Source: Acidovorax radicis N35
Lineage (GTDB): Bacteria; Pseudomonadota; Gammaproteobacteria; Burkholderiales; Burkholderiaceae_C
Length of the DNA stretch: 64,000 bases
Direction of reading: 5' to 3'
NCBI RefSeq assembly: GCF_000204195.1
Contig: NZ_AFBG01000007.1
Coordinates: 47,243-111,242, forward strand
Numbering within the stretch: position 1 is the first letter of the stretch; each line of letters opens with the position of its first letter. The position numbers and the translations under genes were made by a program. Positions 43,543 through 52,549 of this stretch are shown here, piece after piece. Below the pieces are notes generated by a model. The model was not told the DNA's origin. It saw nothing but the letters and a program-made list of their open reading frames with translations, and ran no database searches.

Positions 43543-44730
43543 TCACAGCGTGCGCAGCCGCTCCAGTGCGGCACGCAGCGTTTCGTCTTTCTTGGCGAAG
43601 CAGAACCTCACCACACGCTGGTCAAACCCGTCACCATAAAACGCCGACAACGGAATCGCCGCCACGCCCACCTCGCGGGTAAGCCACTGGCAGAAATCGG
43701 CCTCGTTCAAATCGCTGATGGCCGAGATATCCACGCACTGGAAGTAGCTGCCGGTGCTGGGCAGCAGCTTGAAGCGCGAGCCCGCAAGGCCCTGGCGGAA
43801 CAGGTCGCGCTTGGCTTGGTAGAACGCGGGCAGCTGCAGGTAGGGCGTGGGGTCTTGCAGGTAGGCGGCCAGGCCGTGCTGCATGGGCGTGTTCACCGTG
43901 AATACGTTGAACTGGTGCACCTTGCGGAACTCGGCCGTCAGTGCTGCGGGCGCGGCCACGGTGCCCACCTTCCAGCCCGTGACGTGGAAGGTCTTGCCAA
44001 AGCTCGACACGATGAAGGTGCGCGCGGCCAGCCCCGGAAAGCGCGCGGCGCTCTGGTGCTCGGCACCGTCGAACACCATGTGCTCATACACCTCGTCGCT
44101 GATGAGCAGGATGTCGGTGGGGGCCAGCAGGTCTTCGAGCTGGCGCATTTCCTCGGCCGTCCAGATGGTGGCGCTGGGGTTGTGCGGGCTGTTGATGAGG
44201 ATGGCGCGGGTGCGCGGCGTGATCGCGGCGCTGATCTTGGCGAAGTCGGGGCGGAAGGTGCCGGGCGTGAGTGGAACGCGTACGGCTTTGCCACCGGCCA
44301 GCTCGATGTTGGGCACGTAGCTGTCGTAGCAGGGGTCGAGCACGATCACCTCGTCGCCCGGGTGCACGATGGCCAGGATGGCGGTGATGATGGCCTGCGT
44401 GGCGCCGGCCGTGACGGTGATCTCGGTGTTGGGGTGGTAGGCCCGGTCGTGCAGCGCTTCGATCTTGTGGGCTACGGCCTCGCGCAGCGCGGGGATGCCG
44501 GGCATGGGCGGGTACTGGTTGTGGCCGGCCTGCATGGCGGCGGTGACGGCGTTCACCAGCTCGGGGGCGCATTCAAAGTCCGGGAAGCCCTGGCCCAGGT
44601 TGACGGCCTGGTGCTCGGTGGCCAGGGCCGACATCACCGTGAAGATGGTGGTGCCTACATTGGGCAGTTTGCTGGGGAAGGCGGGTGTGCGTGCGGTGGC
44701 AGCAATGGAGGCGGCGTTAGCTTGGGTCAT
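43543..44730 (-). CDS. PLP-dependent aminotransferase class I (YbdL/kynurenine type)
   Basis: This 395-residue cytosolic enzyme has PLP Lys in SSFGKTFHVTGWKVG (about residue 245), NSPHNPSATIW binding PLP via Asn, and ISDEVYEHMVFDG. VNLGQGFPDFECAPELVNA and FGKTFHVTGWK match methionine aminotransferase YbdL and kynurenine aminotransferases. It would transaminate methionine or aromatic amino acids with 2-oxo acids. A CysB-like regulator gene lies 54 bp upstream on the same strand, which suggests a tie with sulfur metabolism, though this is inference. Confidence 0.92.
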   Translation of the reverse strand: MTQANAASIAATARTPAFPSKLPNVGTTIFTVMSALATEHQAVNLGQGFPDFECAPELVNAVTAAMQAGHNQYPPMPGIPALREAVAHKIEALHDRAYHPNTEITVTAGATQAIITAILAIVHPGDEVIVLDPCYDSYVPNIELAGGKAVRVPLTPGTFRPDFAKISAAITPRTRAILINSPHNPSATIWTAEEMRQLEDLLAPTDILLISDEVYEHMVFDGAEHQSAARFPGLAARTFIVSSFGKTFHVTGWKVGTVAAPAALTAEFRKVHQFNVFTVNTPMQHGLAAYLQDPTPYLQLPAFYQAKRDLFRQGLAGSRFKLLPSTGSYFQCVDISAISDLNEADFCQWLTREVGVAAIPLSAFYGDGFDQRVVRFCFAKKDETLRAALERLRTL

Positions 44731-44784
44731 GGCGCAACAACGTGGAAATCAGGGTGTTCTGCAATCAGCTGGATGGTGGAGCGG

Positions 44785-45726
44785 TCACAACTCGTAGTCG
44801 TTGACGTGCCCGGTCATGGCGCGGGCGATGAGGTCGCGGCTCAGGCGGTCGCTCAGCAGTTCGGCAAACTTGTAGACGAAGTTGCGCAGGTAGGCGCTGC
44901 GCTTGAAAGCAACACGGGCCACGCTCTGGCCGAAGAGGTGCCCCACGGGGCGCACGGCCAGGTCGCCCACCGGGTCGTCGCGCATTGCCATTTCGGCCAC
45001 GATGCCGATGCCCAGGCCCAGGCGCACATAGGTCTTGATCACGTCGGAGTCGATGGCTTCGAGCACGATGCGCGGCTGCAGCTTGCGGGCGGCAAAGGCC
45101 TGGTCGATCTTGCCCCGGCCGGTGAAGGAGGGGTGGTAGGTAATGAGCGCCTCATGTGCGAGGTCATCAAGGCCGATACGTTCCTTTTGCGCCAGCGGGT
45201 GGTCGTTGGGCACTACCAGCACGTGCTGCCATTCGTAGCAGGGCAGGGTCACGAGTTCAGGGTAGTCAGCCAGCGATTCGGTGGCCATGCCGATTTCTGC
45301 CACTTCATCGATCACCATGCGTGCCACCTCGTGCGGCGTGGCCTGGTGCAGGCTGATGTTGACCTTGGGGTAGGCCTCGCGCAGCCGGGCTACGGGCACG
45401 GGCAGCACATACCGGGCCTGGGTGTGGGTGGTGGCGATGCTGAGGGTGCCGCTGTCTTGCGCGCTGAACTGTTCGCCAATGCGCTTCAAGTTACCGACCT
45501 CGCGCATGATGACTTCGATGCTTTTGAGCACATGCTGGCCGGGCTCGGTGATGCGCTTGAGGCGTTTGCCGTGGCGGGCAAAAATGTCCACGCCCAGTTC
45601 TTCTTCCAGCTCGATGATGGCTTTGGAGACGCCCGGCTGCGACGTATGCAGGGCCTTGGCGGCTTCGGTCAGGTTGAGGTTGCGGCGTGCGGCCTCTTGA
45701 ACGAAGCGAAATTGGTGCAAGTTCAT
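44785..45726 (-). CDS. cysB: CysB-type LysR transcriptional regulator
   Basis: This 313-residue regulator has an N-terminal HTH, MNLHQFRFVQEAARRNLNLTEAAKALHTSQPGVSKAI, which differs from most LysR proteins and matches CysB/Cbl. The C-terminal effector domain has SIATTHTQARYVLP (ligand Thr residues) and GLGIGIVAEMAM. CysB controls sulfate assimilation in response to O- or N-acetylserine. Downstream on the same strand are the aminotransferase and nothing else of the cys regulon; upstream is the CbiX-like chelatase gene, which may belong to sirohaem synthesis used by sulfite reductase. Confidence 0.9.
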   Translation of the reverse strand: MNLHQFRFVQEAARRNLNLTEAAKALHTSQPGVSKAIIELEEELGVDIFARHGKRLKRITEPGQHVLKSIEVIMREVGNLKRIGEQFSAQDSGTLSIATTHTQARYVLPVPVARLREAYPKVNISLHQATPHEVARMVIDEVAEIGMATESLADYPELVTLPCYEWQHVLVVPNDHPLAQKERIGLDDLAHEALITYHPSFTGRGKIDQAFAARKLQPRIVLEAIDSDVIKTYVRLGLGIGIVAEMAMRDDPVGDLAVRPVGHLFGQSVARVAFKRSAYLRNFVYKFAELLSDRLSRDLIARAMTGHVNDYEL

Positions 45727-45791
45727 ATCTGATATCGCCTAAAGGGTTGCATCATTATGCTGCAAGCATCTAAGGGATTTCGACAGAACCG

Positions 45792-46172
45792 TCAATTTTG
45801 AGGGGGCTCGCAGGCAATTTCTGCCATCAGGGCGGTCATGCGCGGGTCTTCGCCGATGGCGGTCTGCACATGGAACTGAACGTCGGGGTGGGTGGCACGC
45901 AGTTCCTGCACCAGCAGGGGCAGGTCTTCACGGGCATGTTTGCCAGTGCCCAGGAACATGGGCACCACCGTGACTTGGGTGGCGCCTTGGGCTGCGAGCT
46001 GGCGGGTGGCGTCAGCCAGTGAGGGGGCGCACAGCTCCAGGTAGGCGCAAAGGACCGGCCGACCGGGCTGTTGCGCTGCGATGCGCGCCGCAACGGCCTC
46101 CAGCGGCACGCGCCAGAGTGGATCACGAGAGCCGTGTGCGAACAAAATGATAGCTGCTTGCGCTTGCTGCAT
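45792..46172 (-). CDS. CbiX/SirB-like sirohydrochlorin chelatase
   Basis: This 126-residue protein has the chelatase motif FAHGSRDP with the metal-binding His at residue 13, and FLGTGKHAREDLP with the second His. It is of the short, single-domain (CbiX-S) type that inserts cobalt, nickel or iron into sirohydrochlorin and acts as a dimer. The start ATG and the first ten codons (MQQAQAAIIL) lie inside a dispersed hairpin element, so its N-terminus and ribosome site derive from the repeat. It is same-strand with cysB 65 bp downstream, in line with a sirohaem/sulfur role. Confidence 0.88.
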   Translation of the reverse strand: MQQAQAAIILFAHGSRDPLWRVPLEAVAARIAAQQPGRPVLCAYLELCAPSLADATRQLAAQGATQVTVVPMFLGTGKHAREDLPLLVQELRATHPDVQFHVQTAIGEDPRMTALMAEIACEPPQN

Positions 46173-46195
46173 AAGCGGTAGAGGCCAAAAAGGCT
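46144..46195 (+). repeat. short dispersed hairpin element, copy 10, overlapping the chelatase start
   Basis: It reads aaaatgatagctgcttgcgc, then ttgctgcataagcggtagag, then gccaaaaaggc. Read on the minus strand its bases 46172-46144 are the first codons of the CbiX-like gene; GGCCTCTACCGCTT precedes the ATG and no clear AGGAGG is visible. Confidence 0.78.
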
Positions 46196-46205
46196 TAAAA
46201 AATTT

Positions 46206-47312
46206 TTACCGGCGGAGCACCAGCCAGCCAAACGCCGCCAGCGACAGCACCGAATAGATGAGCCCTGGCGCTGCAGCGGTGAGCCAGGGCGACCAGTTCT
46301 GCAGATTGCCTGCGTAGCCAAACACGTTGTTCAGCAGGAAGAAGCTGATGCCCGCCATGACCCCGCCAAACACATAGCCCGCAATGCCGCCCGAGCGGAA
46401 ATGCAGGTAGGCAAAGGGCAGGGCCAGCACCACCATCACCAGGCAACTGAGCGGGTAAAACACCTTGCGCCAGAACTCTATCTCATACCGCTGGGCGGAC
46501 TGGCCATTGGCGTCGAGGTGGCGGATGTACTGGAACAGATCAATGGTGGCCATGCGGTCCGGCTTGAGCAGCGAGGCGGCCACCATGTCGGCGCTGATGC
46601 GGGTGGGCCATTGCAGGGTGGGGGCGTCCAGGTGCTCCACACGCGCCTCGTCGCTGCCGCGTTGTTCAAACCGGCTGCGCTTTACATTCTCCAGGTTCCA
46701 TGCCCCTTCTGACCCAAACTGGCCTGTCGCAGCACGCGTCTGCGATGCCAGCCGGCCCTTGGCATCGAATTCAAAGATGCGCACGTCCAGCATGCCGCCA
46801 TTGGGCGTAAGGGCGCGCACGTTCACGGCATAGGAGTGATCGTCCTGGCGTTCCTTGAGCCAGGCACCGGTGGCGCCCGTGGTCAGGCGCCCCAGGTATC
46901 GCACCTTGACCAGCTGGGCCGTGCGGTCTGTGAGCGGTGCAATGTAGTCGCCGACCGCGAAGGTCAGCAGCACAAAAAAACTGCCCAGTGCCACCAGGGT
47001 GCGCAACGCGCGCCAGGGGCCCATGCCGCTGGTGCGCATGATGGTGAACTCGGAGCTTTGGGCGAGCCGCGCCATCACGAAGATGGTGCCGATAAGCACG
47101 GTAATGGGCAGCAGCTCGTACAGGTGGCTGGGAATGCTCAGCACCACGAACAGGAACGCGTGCGAGAGCTGGTAACCCTCGGCGCCGGTGCGGCCCACCC
47201 AGCGCAGTTCGTCCACCAGGTCGAAAAAGAAGAACAGCGCCAGAAATCCGGCGGTGACAAAGGCGACGGCAAACAGGGCTTCGCGGTGGATCAGGCGGCG
47301 GATGGTTTTCAT
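46206..47312 (-). CDS. lptG: LPS export permease LptG
   Basis: This 368-residue inner-membrane protein of the YjgP/YjgQ family has three membrane helices near the N-terminus (about 15-120), a periplasmic beta-jellyroll (about 130-265) and three C-terminal helices. With LptF and LptB it extracts lipopolysaccharide from the inner membrane and passes it to LptC/LptA. The start overlaps the lptF stop (ATGA). ITVLIGTIFVMARLAQSSEFTIMRTSGM is the conserved coupling region. Confidence 0.95.
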   Translation of the reverse strand: MKTIRRLIHREALFAVAFVTAGFLALFFFFDLVDELRWVGRTGAEGYQLSHAFLFVVLSIPSHLYELLPITVLIGTIFVMARLAQSSEFTIMRTSGMGPWRALRTLVALGSFFVLLTFAVGDYIAPLTDRTAQLVKVRYLGRLTTGATGAWLKERQDDHSYAVNVRALTPNGGMLDVRIFEFDAKGRLASQTRAATGQFGSEGAWNLENVKRSRFEQRGSDEARVEHLDAPTLQWPTRISADMVAASLLKPDRMATIDLFQYIRHLDANGQSAQRYEIEFWRKVFYPLSCLVMVVLALPFAYLHFRSGGIAGYVFGGVMAGISFFLLNNVFGYAGNLQNWSPWLTAAAPGLIYSVLSLAAFGWLVLRR

Positions 47313-48412
47313 GCAGGGCTCCTGGTCGGCCTGGGCTGCCAGAGTCGCCGCACGGTCCAGTGGTTGTGGCGCGCAGCCAGGATCAGCAGCGACATCGTCA
47401 GCATGCCGCCATGCAGCAGCACCATGAAGCTCACCAGGCCCAGCCGGCCCGCGCCCACCCAGCTTTGCCCCAGCGTCATGAGGTTGTAGTACACGATGAA
47501 GGCAAAAAGCGCGAAGACCAGGCTGGTGCTGCGTGCAGCGCGCGGGTTGACGCTGGCCACGGCCAGGCCCAGCACCACAAAGTTGATGGCGGCCAGCGCC
47601 AGCCCCAGGCGCCAGCCCAGCTCGGCACGGTAGGCGGGCAAGGGTTGCATCAGCAACTCGTGCGTGGCGCGGGTCTTGACGGAGAGTTCTTCCGCCGAGC
47701 CTGCGGGTGCGGAGCCAATGCGGGTGCCGTATTCGACGAACTCGCTGATCTTGACGCCGGGCTTGTCGCGTGAGGTCTCCAGCCGCTGGCCTTCGCTCAG
47801 CACCGCCATGCGTTCGCCGCCCCGTGTCTCGAGCCGGGCGCTGCGTGCAGAGGTCACGGATTCGCGGGCGCCGTCGGTGGCGGCGATGAAGATGTTGTTG
47901 CCGGCTTGCGTGTCAGGGCTGTCCTTGTCAATGAAGAACACCCGGCTGCCGTTGGAGGATTCCTGGAATTCGCCGGGCGCGATGCGATCGATGTCGCTGC
48001 GCTGTTCATAGCGCGTCTTGAGTTCCTGGATCTGGGAGTTGGCCCAGGGCCAGACCAGCAGCGACAGCACGGCAATGATCACCATCACGGGCCAGGCAAA
48101 GCGAAGCAGCGGCCGCAGCAGGCTGATGAGGCCACGGCCACTGGCAAACCAGATGACCATTTCACTGTCGCGGTACATGCGCGACAGCGTGCCAACCACG
48201 GCGATGAAGAGGCTCAGGCTCAGGATGGTGGGCAACTGCCCAAGGACGGTGAAGCCCATGACCAGCATCACATCGGAAGGGCTCACGCTGCCCTTGGATG
48301 CCTGTCCCAGGGTGCGGATGAGCATCATGGTCATGACCACGGTCACCAGCACCACGAGCGTCGCGCCGAAGCTGCGCGCCAGCTCCTTGCGGATGGATGA
48401 ATCGAATAACAT
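47309..48412 (-). CDS. lptF: LPS export permease LptF
   Basis: This 367-residue inner-membrane partner of LptG has the same plan: [22 protein letters not shown] at the N-terminus, [27 protein letters not shown] as coupling helix region, and [14 protein letters not shown] in the periplasmic jellyroll. ATG 48412 is preferred over longer frames that run into the divergent pepA leader. It is the first gene of the lptF-lptG pair and is divergent from pepA, with a long inverted repeat between them. Confidence 0.95.
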   Translation of the reverse strand: MLFDSSIRKELARSFGATLVVLVTVVMTMMLIRTLGQASKGSVSPSDVMLVMGFTVLGQLPTILSLSLFIAVVGTLSRMYRDSEMVIWFASGRGLISLLRPLLRFAWPVMVIIAVLSLLVWPWANSQIQELKTRYEQRSDIDRIAPGEFQESSNGSRVFFIDKDSPDTQAGNNIFIAATDGARESVTSARSARLETRGGERMAVLSEGQRLETSRDKPGVKISEFVEYGTRIGSAPAGSAEELSVKTRATHELLMQPLPAYRAELGWRLGLALAAINFVVLGLAVASVNPRAARSTSLVFALFAFIVYYNLMTLGQSWVGAGRLGLVSFMVLLHGGMLTMSLLILAARHNHWTVRRLWQPRPTRSPA

Positions 48413-48419
48413 TGGTGAA

Positions 48420-48467
48420 GAGCGCGCTATGCACTTTTGCGTGCATGTCAAAGTGCATAGCACGCTC
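48420..48467. promoter_or_regulatory. 18-bp inverted repeat between lptF and pepA
   Basis: The left arm is 48420-48437 (GAGCGCGCTATGCACTTT) and the right arm 48450-48467; they pair with one mismatch across a 12-nt loop. It fills most of the 73-bp gap between the divergent starts and ends 18 bp before the pepA ATG. It could be an operator for a dimeric regulator acting on both genes, or a hairpin in the pepA leader. Confidence 0.7.
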
Positions 48468-48485
48468 AAAAGGAAAACACCGATT

Positions 48486-49982
48486 ATGAACTTTGATCTC
48501 AAGACCCTTGACCTTGCTGCGGCAGCTTCGGAAAAATGCGACCTGTTGGTCGTTCTGCTGCCTGAGGGCTTCAAGCCTGGCAAGGATGCACTGTCTGCCC
48601 TGGCGGCGTTGGCGCTCAAGAACGGAGATCTGGCCACCAAGGCGGGCAAGCACCTGCAGCTGTACCAGGTGCCTGCCGTTGCCGCCCGTCGCGTGGTGCT
48701 GGTGGGCCTGGGCGACGGGTCTGCCCGCGCCACGCGCCAGGCGCTGCAGGCGGTTGGCGGTGCCATCAAGGCGCCGCAAACCAAGCGGGTGGTGCTGTGT
48801 TTTGCTGGCGTCGTGCAAGCCGCATCCGTCAGCGCCGCTGTACAAGCTGTGGCCGAAGTGAGCTATGTCTACACCACCACAAAGACCAAGGTCGAAGCGC
48901 GCAGCTTGAGCCGCTGCGTGGTGGGGGTCCATAGCGCACCGGATGTGCGCGAAGACTTCGACGCTGGTGTGGCCCTGGTGGCTGGGGTGGAGTTTGCACG
49001 TGAATGGGGCAATCGCCCTGCCAACCACGCTACCCCCAGCCTGCTCGCCGATGCGGCCAAGACCCTGGCCAAGCTGCCCCGTATCCAGTGCAAGGTGCAT
49101 GGCCCGGCCGAAGTGGCCCGGTTGGGCATGGGCGCCTTCCTTGCCGTGGCACGGGGTTCCGAGGAACCCCTGCGATTCATTGAATTGCGCTACAACGGCG
49201 CGGCCAAGGAGCAGGCGCCGATCGTGCTGGTGGGCAAGGGCATTACCTTCGACACCGGGGGCATCTCGATCAAGCCTGCCCCGGAGATGGACGAAATGAA
49301 GTTCGACATGTGCGGTGCTGCCAGCGTGCTGGGAACGTTCCGCGCATTGGGCGAGCTGCAGCCCTCTGTCAATGTGGTGGGGCTGATCCCCGCCTGCGAG
49401 AACATGCCCGATGGCCGTGCCGTCAAGCCGGGTGACGTGGTCACCAGCATGAGCGGGCAGACCATCGAAATCCTGAACACCGACGCCGAAGGCCGCCTGG
49501 TGTTGTGCGACGCGCTCACCTACGCCGCCCGCTTCAAGCCTGCCGCCGTGGTGGACATTGCCACGTTGACCGGCGCCTGCGTGATTGCGCTGGGTGGCGT
49601 GCGCAGTGGGCTGTTTGCCAATAATGATCCCCTTGCATCAGCGCTGCAGGAGGCTGGCGAGTCTGCGCAAGACCCTTGCTGGCGCATGCCGCTGGACGAC
49701 GACTATGCCGACGGTCTCAAGAGCAATTTCGCGGACATGGGCAATGTGGCCGGGCGTGCGGGGGGCTCCATTACTGCCGCAAAGTTCCTGCAAAAGTATG
49801 TGGGTGACCTGCCATGGGCGCACCTGGATATTGCCGGCACGGCCTGGAAGGGGGGTGCCGCCAAGGGAGCCACGGGGCGGCCCGTGGGACTTCTTGTGCA
49901 CTATCTTCTGGGGCAGGCCAGTGCCAAGCCGGTTTCCAAGCCTGCGGCGGCAAAACGCTCCGTGCGCACCAAGGCTGCCTGA
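48486..49982 (+). CDS. pepA: leucyl aminopeptidase
   Basis: This 498-residue M17 metallopeptidase removes N-terminal residues from peptides. [10 protein letters not shown] is the family signature; [27 protein letters not shown] and [12 protein letters not shown] provide further metal and active-site residues. ATG 48486 ([10 protein letters not shown]) begins the N-terminal domain. The C-terminal 20 residues after the usual end are basic ([14 protein letters not shown]). In E. coli PepA is also a DNA-binding protein. holC follows after 7 bp, a conserved arrangement. Confidence 0.96.
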   Translation: MNFDLKTLDLAAAASEKCDLLVVLLPEGFKPGKDALSALAALALKNGDLATKAGKHLQLYQVPAVAARRVVLVGLGDGSARATRQALQAVGGAIKAPQTKRVVLCFAGVVQAASVSAAVQAVAEVSYVYTTTKTKVEARSLSRCVVGVHSAPDVREDFDAGVALVAGVEFAREWGNRPANHATPSLLADAAKTLAKLPRIQCKVHGPAEVARLGMGAFLAVARGSEEPLRFIELRYNGAAKEQAPIVLVGKGITFDTGGISIKPAPEMDEMKFDMCGAASVLGTFRALGELQPSVNVVGLIPACENMPDGRAVKPGDVVTSMSGQTIEILNTDAEGRLVLCDALTYAARFKPAAVVDIATLTGACVIALGGVRSGLFANNDPLASALQEAGESAQDPCWRMPLDDDYADGLKSNFADMGNVAGRAGGSITAAKFLQKYVGDLPWAHLDIAGTAWKGGAAKGATGRPVGLLVHYLLGQASAKPVSKPAAAKRSVRTKAA

Positions 49983-49989
49983 GCGCACG

Positions 49990-50424
49990 ATGACCGAGGT
50001 TGCGTTTCACTTCAATGCGCCGGACAAGCTGGCCTATGCATGCCGCTTCGCCCGCAAGGTGCAGCGCAGCGGGGCCCGGCTGGTGATTGCGGCGCCGCCC
50101 GACACGCTGGCGGTGCTGGATCGCATGCTCTGGGCCCTGGCACCGCAGGACTTTGTGGCCCATTGCCTGGGCGATGCCGATGAAGAACTGGTCCACGCGT
50201 CGCCGGTGTTGCTGACTGCCGATGCGCGGTCTGCCCCGCACCACGAAGTGCTGCTGAACCTGCATACGGAAGTGCCCGAAGGATTTGGCCGGTTTGACCG
50301 ACTGGTGGAGGTGGTGAGTGCACAGGATGAAGTGGATCGTGGCGAGGCCCGGGCGCGCTGGCGCCACTATGCATCGCGCGGCTACGCCATCACCCGCCAC
50401 GACCTTGTGCTGAAAGCTGGCTGA
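49990..50424 (+). CDS. holC: DNA polymerase III chi subunit
   Basis: This 144-residue protein has VAFHFNAPDKLAYACRFARKVQRSGARLVI and MLWALAPQDFVAHC, matching HolC (MxEVxFY.....). Chi links the clamp loader to single-strand binding protein at the replication fork. It is seven bases downstream of pepA and overlaps the next gene by one base (TGATG), so all three genes are probably one transcript. Confidence 0.92.
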   Translation: MTEVAFHFNAPDKLAYACRFARKVQRSGARLVIAAPPDTLAVLDRMLWALAPQDFVAHCLGDADEELVHASPVLLTADARSAPHHEVLLNLHTEVPEGFGRFDRLVEVVSAQDEVDRGEARARWRHYASRGYAITRHDLVLKAG

Positions 50425-51026
50425 TGGCACTGCCTCCTTCCAAAACCCCTCCACGTTTTATTCCCACCCTCACCGAAGTGGTGCAGGTGCCGGACTCCGT
50501 GCCCCTGCAGCCTGCAACGGGCGCACCATTGCGCACGACGGTCATGTCTCCGTCCGCCTTGTCGAGTGCGCGGCCCCTTGCAACAGCGTCGCAGCCGGCG
50601 GCCCGTCCATTGAGTCCGCCATTGCCCAGTGCCCGTCCGCCTGCTGTGGTCGCCCCACGGCCTGCAGCTGCTCCCGTGCCTGTGCACGCAGCGTCCCCTG
50701 CTGTGGCTCAACGGGCACCCGCTGCGGCGGTTGTGGCGGCGCCTGCGCCTCTTATGGCTCCCTTCGCCGCCGTGGCTGCAAAACCGGTGTTGACGCGGCC
50801 CCTGCCTGAAGGCATGGAGGAGTACATGGTGCACCGGGTCATGCAGCGGGTGGATGTTGTGCTGGATCAACGTTTGCGCGAAGCAATCGCCACGGTGGTG
50901 CAGGAGCAGACACGATCGGTGCTGCCGCGGCTGCGTGAAGAGATTGAATCCGTGGTCCGGCACGCTGTGTACGAGGCGGTGGCGGATGAGTTGGCCAGTG
51001 GCGCACCCTCTGTGCCAAAGGGATGA
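50424..51026 (+). CDS. Pro/Ala-rich protein (DUF2486-like)
   Basis: This 200-residue protein has a low-complexity, Pro/Ala/Val-rich middle (about 30-135) and a helical C-terminus, VMQRVDVVLDQRLREAIATVVQEQTRSVLPRLREEIESVVRHAVYEAV. The N-terminal PPRFIPTLTEVV is the other conserved piece. Proteins like this lie downstream of holC in Burkholderiales and I recall them as DUF2486. The C-terminal helices could form a coiled coil; function is unknown. It is coupled to holC by a TGATG overlap. Confidence 0.82.
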   Translation: MALPPSKTPPRFIPTLTEVVQVPDSVPLQPATGAPLRTTVMSPSALSSARPLATASQPAARPLSPPLPSARPPAVVAPRPAAAPVPVHAASPAVAQRAPAAAVVAAPAPLMAPFAAVAAKPVLTRPLPEGMEEYMVHRVMQRVDVVLDQRLREAIATVVQEQTRSVLPRLREEIESVVRHAVYEAVADELASGAPSVPKG

Positions 51027-51157
51027 CAGGGTATTCCCCTGTGGTTTCTCTCGCGTTTAATCGTGTTCCCTAATGATCTGGCCCGTAAATTGCGATATGT
51101 TCGCCTGCGTTGAGACACAAGAAGATTCTCAGCGTTTATCTTTACTGGAGATTTGAT

Positions 51158-52285
51158 ATGCAATTGAAGTTGAAACTGACCGTGGTTGCTGCTATCGCGG
51201 CTGTTGCTGGTGTGGCCTCTGCACAAGAGCAGGTGGTCAAGATCGGCCATGTGGCTCCGGTTTCTGGCGCCCAAGCCCACTACGGCAAGGACAACGAAAA
51301 TGGCGCCCGCATGGCCATTGAAGAGCTGAATGCTCAAGGTGTCACCATCGGCGGCAAGAAGATCAAGTTCGAACTTCAAGCCGAAGACGACGCTGCCGAT
51401 CCAAAGCAGGGCACGGCCGCTGCACAAAAGCTGTGCGACTCCAAGGTCGCTGGCGTTGTCGGCCACCTCAACTCCGGTACCACCATTCCTGCTTCCAAGG
51501 TCTACAACGACTGCGGCATTCCAATGGTGACGGGCGCTGCAACCAACCCCAACCTGACCAAGCCTGGCTACAAGACCACGTTCCGTATCATCGCCAACGA
51601 CAACGCGCTGGGCGCTGGTCTGGCGTTCTACGCAGTGGATACGCTCAAGCTGAAGACCGTTGCCATCATCGATGACCGTACCGCTTACGGCCAAGGTGTG
51701 GCAGACGTGTTCAAGAAGACCGCTGTTGCCAAGGGCATGAAGGTGGTGGACGAGCAGTTCACGACCGACAAGGCCACTGACTTCATGGCCATCCTGACCG
51801 CGATCAAGTCCAAGAACCCCGATGCCGTGTTCTACGGTGGTATGGACCCTCAAGCCGGTCCTATGCTGCGCCAGATGGAACAGCTGGGCATGGGCAATGT
51901 GAAGTACTTTGGTGGTGACGGCGTCTGCACGTCTGAAATCGCCAAGCTGGCTGCCGGTGCCAAGACCCTGGCTAACGTGATCTGTGCCGAAGGCGGTTCC
52001 TCGCTGGCCAAGATGCCTGGCGGTACCGCCTGGAAGGCCAAGTACGATGCCAAGTACCCGAACCAGTTCCAGGTGTACAGCCCTTACACCTACGATGCCA
52101 CGTTCCTGCTGGTTGACGCCATGAAGCGCGCCAACTCGGTGGACCCCAAGGTGTATGTGAACGAACTGGCCAAGGCGAACTTCAAGGGTGTGACCTCTGC
52201 CATCGCCTTCGAACCTAACGGCGAAATGAAGAACCCCTCGATCACGCTGTACGTCTACAAGGACGGCAAGAAGACCCCTCTGTAA
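51158..52285 (+). CDS. branched-chain amino acid ABC transporter substrate-binding protein (LivK type)
   Basis: This 375-residue periplasmic protein has a Sec signal peptide (residues 1-23, ending ASA) and a type I binding-protein fold: VKIGHVAPVSGAQAHYGKDNENGARMAIEELN, VVGHLNSGTTIPASKVYNDCGIPMVTGAATNP, and VYGGMDPQAGPMLRQMEQLG-like segment. ATG 51158 has TGGAG 8 nt upstream. Codon use is less GC-biased than neighbouring genes (many GCT, GGT and AAG), as in highly expressed genes. No liv permease or ATPase gene is adjacent, so it is an orphan binding protein here. A clear terminator follows. Confidence 0.93.
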   Translation: MQLKLKLTVVAAIAAVAGVASAQEQVVKIGHVAPVSGAQAHYGKDNENGARMAIEELNAQGVTIGGKKIKFELQAEDDAADPKQGTAAAQKLCDSKVAGVVGHLNSGTTIPASKVYNDCGIPMVTGAATNPNLTKPGYKTTFRIIANDNALGAGLAFYAVDTLKLKTVAIIDDRTAYGQGVADVFKKTAVAKGMKVVDEQFTTDKATDFMAILTAIKSKNPDAVFYGGMDPQAGPMLRQMEQLGMGNVKYFGGDGVCTSEIAKLAAGAKTLANVICAEGGSSLAKMPGGTAWKAKYDAKYPNQFQVYSPYTYDATFLLVDAMKRANSVDPKVYVNELAKANFKGVTSAIAFEPNGEMKNPSITLYVYKDGKKTPL

Positions 52286-52300
52286 TTGGAGTGGTCCCAC

Positions 52301-52327
52301 CCTGCAAGGCACTCTGTGCCTTGCAGG
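52301..52327 (+). other. 12-bp hairpin after the LivK-type gene
   Basis: CCTGCAAGGCAC (52301-52312) and GTGCCTTGCAGG (52316-52327) make a perfect stem with a 3-nt loop. It lies between the stop codon and the intrinsic terminator and would protect the abundant mRNA from 3' exonucleases. Confidence 0.65.
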
Positions 52328-52340
52328 GGCCAAAACAAAA

Positions 52341-52365
52341 GGGCTTCCTTCGGGAAGCCCTTTTT
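52341..52365 (+). terminator. intrinsic terminator of the LivK-type gene
   Basis: GGGCTTCC (52341-52348), a TTCG tetraloop, GGAAGCCC (52353-52360) and five T follow. It is a textbook intrinsic terminator 55 bp past the stop codon. Confidence 0.92.
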
Positions 52366-52549
52366 GCTTGTGGAAGTGTCACTTGTCTGTAGCTATTCAG
52401 TTTGTTGGCGCAGCACTCCGAACCGGGAATGCATCGAAGAACAGACTGAACGAGAGGGGATCACCAAAGCGCAAAGCGCAACCGAGACGACTCAACCACC
52501 TGAAACGTTTTTTGCCGATGGCGGAATGGCCCAGTGGGATTTTTCTGTA

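Noticed and set aside
52370..52405. Possible remnant of the short hairpin element (acttgtctgtagctattcag)
   Set aside because: Only CTTGTC and TAGCTAT remain; without the paired arms this may be chance.
52366..52549. Possible tRNA or small RNA in the gap after the LivK-type terminator
   Set aside because: No TTCGANNCC arm or cloverleaf is visible, and no promoter-terminator pair stands out.
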